Part shown: piece after piece, positions 59,962 to 64,000 of the stretch
Layout of the letters: each line of letters starts with the position of its first letter
Position numbering within the stretch: the stretch's first letter is position 1
Assembly (NCBI RefSeq): GCF_001612805.1
Contig: NZ_BDBD01000026.1
Location: 62,001 to 126,000 of the forward strand
DNA: 64,000 nucleotides
Direction: 5' to 3'
From: Nocardia coubleae NBRC 108252
GTDB taxonomy: Bacteria; Actinomycetota; Actinomycetes; Mycobacteriales; Mycobacteriaceae
Notes under the pieces: generated by a model
The model's input: only the letters and a program-made list of their open reading frames with translations
Databases searched by the model: none
What the model was told of the DNA's origin: nothing
Made by a program: the position numbers and the translations under genes

Positions 59962-62340
59962 ATGAACGCCATCGATCCTGTGCTGGTCGCACGCCTGTCT
60001 GACGAACTGACGACCCTCGGGGTGCGGTTGGGCCGTGTCGGGGCGGATCTGGGTGTTCTGCGTGAACAGTTGACCCTGCCTGGGCAGTCGCCGACTTGTG
60101 CCGGGCGATCGACTGGTACGCAGGCCGGCGTGGCGTCGGGTGGACGGGAATCCGCCGGGTGGTTGCTCGCGCAGGCTCGTTTGACGGCGGCTCGTGGTGG
60201 GCCGTCGAGGGAGAGCGAGGTTCGGCCGGGTTCTGGTACCGGCGATGGTGCCGATCGGGCTGGGTGGGGCGCGGTAGGCCATCCGGCCGGGCAAGGGCAC
60301 GGAGGGTGGGAGAACGCCGCCGGAGGTCTGCCGGCGCAAGATCCGTCGAGCCCCGGTGGGTCCGCCGTCGGATCCAGCCCGCCTGAATCGGGGGCCGGTG
60401 CGATCGTGTCTGCGTCGGCTGGTTCGGCGTCATCCGGATCTGCAGGACAGGGCGCGGGGATACCCGGGTTTGCCGTGCAGGGCAATGTGGCGTCCGGGTC
60501 TGCGGTGCCGGGGCATGGGGTGGCTGGTTCCCCGTCGCCCTGGGATTCGGTGGCGAGCGGGGCCGAGGCGGCTGGATTTCCAGCGCCAGGGCTTGCTGTG
60601 CGAGGGTCGGCGACGGGTTATGTACCTGGGACGGGGACGCACATCCAGTCGCCGCACGGTGCTTGGACAGGTTGGGGGCCGGGCTTCGGGCAGCGTGGGC
60701 CGGTGGGGGCAGGGCGGGCGCCGGCAGAACCTCAGGTTGCGTGGTGGCAGCGGGAAGGGGTGATTGCTCGGGTGTTGGCGGTGGCTGGGGCCGGGGTCAC
60801 CTTGATCGGGGTGTTGATGTTGTTGGTGCTGGCGGCTCAGGCGGGGTTCTTCGGGCCGGTGGCGAGAGTTGTTGCGGGTGGGGTGTTTTCGGTGGCGCTG
60901 GTCGGTGTGGGCTGCCGGGTGATGGGCCGAGCCGGTGGGCGGGTCGGTGGATTGGCATTGGTTTCCACCGGTATCGCGGGGCTGTATCTGGATGTTGTTG
61001 CGGTGACCGGCTTTTACCGCTGGGTGCCGGGTGGGGTCGGGCTCGCGGTGGCGTTGATCGTGGCGCTGGTGGGGCTCGGGTTGGCGATGCGGTGGCAGTC
61101 GCAGCCGTTGGCGGTGGGGGTTGTGGTCGGGGCGGCGGTGTTGTCGCCCGCGGTGGCGAGTGAGTTGATGCTGCTCGCGTTTCTCGTGGTGTTGCAGGCG
61201 GCCGGGGTGCCGGTGCAGTTGCGGCGGGACTGGCCGGTGCTGCATGTGGCACGCACCCTGCCGGTGGTACTGGCCGCGCTCGGGTTGATCGCCGTGAGCG
61301 GCTTCGACGCGGGAATTGCAGGGGAGGAGGCAGCGCAGCGGCAAGGGCTGCTGATGGCGGCGATCGCGGGTGCGGTGGTCGGAATCGTCGGTGCTCTGCT
61401 GACGGTGCGGCGTCGCGCCGGGGACATCACCGCCAGTGTGACCATCGCCCTCACCGCACTGCCGGTGCTCGCCGCTGCGCCGCTGTTCGACCGAGCGGTT
61501 TCCGCGTCCATCACCGGCGTGCTGGCCTGCGTGCTCCTCGCGGTGGCCGCGACCGGATTGCGACCGGAAATGACTGTGCGGCTGAATATCCCACGTCACA
61601 CGGCTCTGGTGTCGGCGCTCACCGGTGCGGTTGCGCTGCTGCAGACCTGCATCACGGCGACGGGTGACAATCCGCATTTCCTGCCGACCGCGCTGTTCAC
61701 GGTCGCGCTCGCGTTCCTCGGTGTCGCCGTAGTCGGCCGAAACCGGGTTTGCGCAGTTCTCGGTGTTGCCTTCGCCCTGCTCGGCGGACTGGTGCTCTTC
61801 GCGATCGCCGACCCGGAAACCCTTGCGGCACAAAGCCTCGCGATCCGGCATCTCGACGGTGCAACGGTGCTCGCCGCACTGCTCGGCCTCGGCACCGCCG
61901 CGATGGTCGCCTGGGCCGTGCGGCGACTGCCCGGCGGAAACGACGCGCTCATCACCGGAACGTGGGTCGCCGTCAGCCTCACCAGTCTCTACTTCGTCCT
62001 GGTCGCGACGGTTTCGACGGGTGTAGCCCTCAGCGGCACACAGGGTTTCCTCATCGGCCACAGCATCGCGACCATCATCTGGATGGCAGCCGCGACCACT
62101 GCCCTCTTCGTCGGCCTGCGCAACCTCCGCACCGCCCCCGCCGTCGCCAAAGTGTGCCTGGCGTCCGGCCTCCTGGTGGTCGCGGCGGCCCTCGCCAAAC
62201 TCTTCCTCTTCGACCTGGCCACCCTCTCCGGCCTCATCCGCGTCGCGGCCTTCCTCGCAGTCGGCACCCTCCTACTCCTCACCGGCACCCGCTACGCCCA
62301 AGCCTTCGCCACCCCCGACCACACCGATTCGAAGCCCTGA
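59962..62340 (+). CDS. DUF2339 multi-pass membrane protein with long disordered N-terminus
   Basis: A 792-residue protein. A short N-terminal helix (SDELTTLGVRLGRVGADLGV) precedes about 220 residues of low-complexity Gly/Ser/Ala/Pro sequence. The rest (from about 265) has some 15 or more membrane segments, with the DUF2339 start WWQREGVIARVLAVAGAGVT and the glycine-rich repeat pattern of the family. Gly-rich N-terminal lengths vary widely between relatives. It is a single gene, with hairpins on both sides. Function is unknown. Confidence 0.85.
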   Translation: MNAIDPVLVARLSDELTTLGVRLGRVGADLGVLREQLTLPGQSPTCAGRSTGTQAGVASGGRESAGWLLAQARLTAARGGPSRESEVRPGSGTGDGADRAGWGAVGHPAGQGHGGWENAAGGLPAQDPSSPGGSAVGSSPPESGAGAIVSASAGSASSGSAGQGAGIPGFAVQGNVASGSAVPGHGVAGSPSPWDSVASGAEAAGFPAPGLAVRGSATGYVPGTGTHIQSPHGAWTGWGPGFGQRGPVGAGRAPAEPQVAWWQREGVIARVLAVAGAGVTLIGVLMLLVLAAQAGFFGPVARVVAGGVFSVALVGVGCRVMGRAGGRVGGLALVSTGIAGLYLDVVAVTGFYRWVPGGVGLAVALIVALVGLGLAMRWQSQPLAVGVVVGAAVLSPAVASELMLLAFLVVLQAAGVPVQLRRDWPVLHVARTLPVVLAALGLIAVSGFDAGIAGEEAAQRQGLLMAAIAGAVVGIVGALLTVRRRAGDITASVTIALTALPVLAAAPLFDRAVSASITGVLACVLLAVAATGLRPEMTVRLNIPRHTALVSALTGAVALLQTCITATGDNPHFLPTALFTVALAFLGVAVVGRNRVCAVLGVAFALLGGLVLFAIADPETLAAQSLAIRHLDGATVLAALLGLGTAAMVAWAVRRLPGGNDALITGTWVAVSLTSLYFVLVATVSTGVALSGTQGFLIGHSIATIIWMAAATTALFVGLRNLRTAPAVAKVCLASGLLVVAAALAKLFLFDLATLSGLIRVAAFLAVGTLLLLTGTRYAQAFATPDHTDSKP

Positions 62341-62433
62341 CCCCGTCGAACCCACCCCTACCGCGCTCCCAACCACGCGAGATCATCCAGCGAGCCAGTC
62401 GGCGTCGGACCATGAGGATGTGCTGAGGAGACG

Positions 62434-62474
62434 ACTCCGGCCACGGTGATCCCCGGAGGGGCCGTGGCCGGAGT
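62434..62474. terminator. Bidirectional hairpin between convergent genes
   Basis: ACTCCGGCCACGG (62434-62446) pairs perfectly with CCGTGGCCGGAGT (62462-62474), followed by TCTTGT. It lies between the DUF2339 stop and the Pro-rich gene stop at 62490. Confidence 0.8.
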
Positions 62475-62489
62475 TCTTGTCGGAGGGGC

Positions 62490-64000
62490 TTACGGAGTCT
62501 CGTCGTTGCGGCGGCGGAGCAGTTCGTTGACGCTCACCGTGCGGCCGTCGTCGCCGTGGTGGCGGCCCTCGTCGACCGGAGTGCTGCCGCGGCGGGAGGA
62601 ACGCAGTTGCGCCATCCAGTTCTCGATCTCCGTGCGGGTGTCCGCCTGGGGGTCGTCCTCGGGCGTTGCCGTCGAGCCGTTTTCCGAGGAGGCGGCGCCG
62701 TTCGTATCCGGGGCGGGCGGTGAAGACGGCTCTGCCGCATCGGAATTCGGGATCGGCGTGAATCCGGGCGGCGCTTGCCATCCGCCTGCCGTCCGCGGGC
62801 TTTCGCCGGTCGCGTGACCACCGGTGGCACCCTGATCGCCTGCCTCGTCGGCTGCGGTGAAGGGTGCGGTTTCGGGGTCGTCGTCGGCGGGGGACACCGG
62901 GTCGGCCGGACGGGATTCCGGCGACGTGGTCTCCGGGGCAGACACCGGAGTGAATCCGGGCGGTGCGACTTGAGGACGCAGAACGTTCGGCGTGCGGCTC
63001 GTATCCGATTGCACGGCAGTCTGTTCGCGGGCGGCAGGGTCCTGCGGCGTGCGGCTCTCGGTCGATTGTGCGTTGTCCGGGGAACCTATTTGCGCGGACC
63101 GCCGCGCATTGTCGATCGACGCCCACATCGACGAGGCACCGGCCGACATCGGCGGTTCCGCTCCCTCGGCGGTCGGCGCATCACCCGGGACACCGTCGGT
63201 CCACGGGAGTTGCTGTGGGTCGACGGGAACTGGAGTGCCGAAGACATTCTGGGCAACCGGGGTCTGCGGTTGCGCGTCGCGCTCCTCTGGTGCGGGGCAG
63301 CGCATCGGAAGATCCGGGAATTCCGGGAGATCGGACGCCGGCTCGGCGGCCTGCTGCGCATCCGCGCGGTGGGCACCGGGAGTCGCGGTCAGGTCGGGTT
63401 GGGGCGGAACGAAACCTTGCGGACGTGAGTCCGGTTCGCGCGCAGCATCTTCCGTAGCGGTTGGGCTGATCCGGTCAGCGGCGGGTGCCTGCGGTTCCGG
63501 TGCATCCTGCGATGCGCGACCCGACTCCTCCTCGCCGGTTCGCGGGAGCGGAGTGAACCCGTTGAAGGTTCCACCCGCCGGGAAGTCGGAAGGACGCGAC
63601 ACCGGACGCGGCGTCGGTGGGTGCACGATGCTGGGCGGTGGCGTCACCGGAGGCGGCGTGTTCACGATGCCCGATGGCGGTGTCACCGGAGGCGGCGTGT
63701 TCACAATGCTCGGCGACGGCGTCACCGGGCGCGGCGTATCGGTGCTCGGCCGAGCGGGCGCGACGATGCTCGGTCGGGATTCCGGTGTGTCCCCGGGGAA
63801 TTCACCACCGACAGGCGTGCCGGGCGTCGAGATGCGGGGCGTCGTCGGGCTGTATCCCGCAGGCGGCTTGACCCGCTCCGAACCGCGCGGCGCGGACTCG
63901 TTGCCCCGGGAATCGGGCAGGTCGAGACCGCCGATCACACCATCGACGGGGCCTGCCACATCGGCCGGTCCGGAACCGCCGATTACACCGTCGACACCGA
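62490..64000 (-). CDS. Proline-rich repeat protein, 5' end off the window
   Basis: The frame is open to the right edge, so the N-terminus is missing; an internal GTG at 63959 is unlikely to be the true start. The visible 500 or so residues are disordered: a VDGVIGG repeat at the edge, a (P)PPVTPPxSIVNTP repeat region (about 63600-63770), and three copies of PPGFTP(V/I)-type motifs. The C-terminus ends in a charged segment (ENWMAQLRSSRRGS, VSVNELLRRRNDE). There is no catalytic domain. It is possibly an envelope or scaffold protein. Confidence 0.7.
   Translation of the reverse strand, partial: GVDGVIGGSGPADVAGPVDGVIGGLDLPDSRGNESAPRGSERVKPPAGYSPTTPRISTPGTPVGGEFPGDTPESRPSIVAPARPSTDTPRPVTPSPSIVNTPPPVTPPSGIVNTPPPVTPPPSIVHPPTPRPVSRPSDFPAGGTFNGFTPLPRTGEEESGRASQDAPEPQAPAADRISPTATEDAAREPDSRPQGFVPPQPDLTATPGAHRADAQQAAEPASDLPEFPDLPMRCPAPEERDAQPQTPVAQNVFGTPVPVDPQQLPWTDGVPGDAPTAEGAEPPMSAGASSMWASIDNARRSAQIGSPDNAQSTESRTPQDPAAREQTAVQSDTSRTPNVLRPQVAPPGFTPVSAPETTSPESRPADPVSPADDDPETAPFTAADEAGDQGATGGHATGESPRTAGGWQAPPGFTPIPNSDAAEPSSPPAPDTNGAASSENGSTATPEDDPQADTRTEIENWMAQLRSSRRGSTPVDEGRHHGDDGRTVSVNELLRRRNDETP

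Noticed and set aside
63600-63800. Possible CRISPR array because of repeated units
   Set aside because: The repeats lie inside an open reading frame, have no spacers of regular size and translate to Pro-rich peptide repeats.

Overview
The window reads as chromosomal DNA of a high-GC actinomycete of the mycolic-acid group (Corynebacteriales), most likely Nocardia or a close relative. The signs are: dense GC-rich coding with many GTG starts and ATGA/GTGA/TGATG overlaps; an LpqY-SugA-SugB-SugC type sugar importer; an LpqH-type 19 kDa lipoprotein; two F420-type oxidoreductases; a paired DUF2786/HEXXH gene set; a glucosylglycerate hydrolase; an EXLDI protein; and a MecA_N-type penicillin-binding lipoprotein. 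No tRNA, rRNA, CRISPR array, phage or transposase was seen. Genus is inferred from gene content only.

Layout. 1-5.5 kb (minus): a bifunctional penicillin-binding protein cut by the left edge, then sugB, sugA and lpqY. 5.6-16.5 kb: a large palindromic repeat, the DUF2786/metallopeptidase pair, a small secreted peptide, ohr/ohrR with a clear operator, menC, a thiolase with a divergent HxlR regulator, the detached sugC ATPase, an LLM oxidoreductase, a glutamine-type importer (binding protein-permease fusion plus ATPase) and a histidine-rich protein. 16.7-22.1 kb (minus): a tightly coupled four-gene operon coding for two unrecognised proteins, a TPR protein and a CHAT caspase-like peptidase with an intact His-Cys dyad. 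22.2-34 kb: lpqH, a membrane protein, a PhoX-type phosphatase, a pentapeptide protein, two orphan antitoxin-like genes, glucosylglycerate hydrolase, an SDR, a lipoprotein deacetylase and leuS.

34-43 kb: three small membrane proteins with Cys/Gly/Ser-rich tails (the first SdpI-like). Next comes a minus-strand five-gene biosynthetic cassette (ThDP enzyme, SRPBCC cyclase-like, KAS III-like, HisC-like aminotransferase, cupin). Divergent from it are an EXLDI regulator and a DrrAB-like exporter. 43-50 kb: YqgE, PlsC-type acyltransferase, GNAT, glycerate kinase, HxlR with an imine-reductase-like enzyme, and an ABC exporter whose permease carries a one-base frameshift. 50-64 kb: aroQ, a penicillin-binding lipoprotein that has lost its catalytic motifs, DUF3054, a YbhN-type membrane protein, an adenylate cyclase with HAMP domain, an AI-2E family protein with a two-component pair, DUF1707 and DUF2339 proteins, and a proline-rich repeat protein cut by the right edge.

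The two best candidates for undescribed biology are the CHAT-TPR operon with its two bipartite companion proteins (16.7-22.1 kb) and the ThDP/KAS III/aminotransferase/cupin cassette beside a regulated exporter (35.3-42.7 kb). Other points worth attention are the catalytically dead PBP lipoprotein, a dispersed palindromic repeat present at 5.6 and 44.6 kb, and the SdpI-like gene next to Cys/Gly-rich small membrane proteins.
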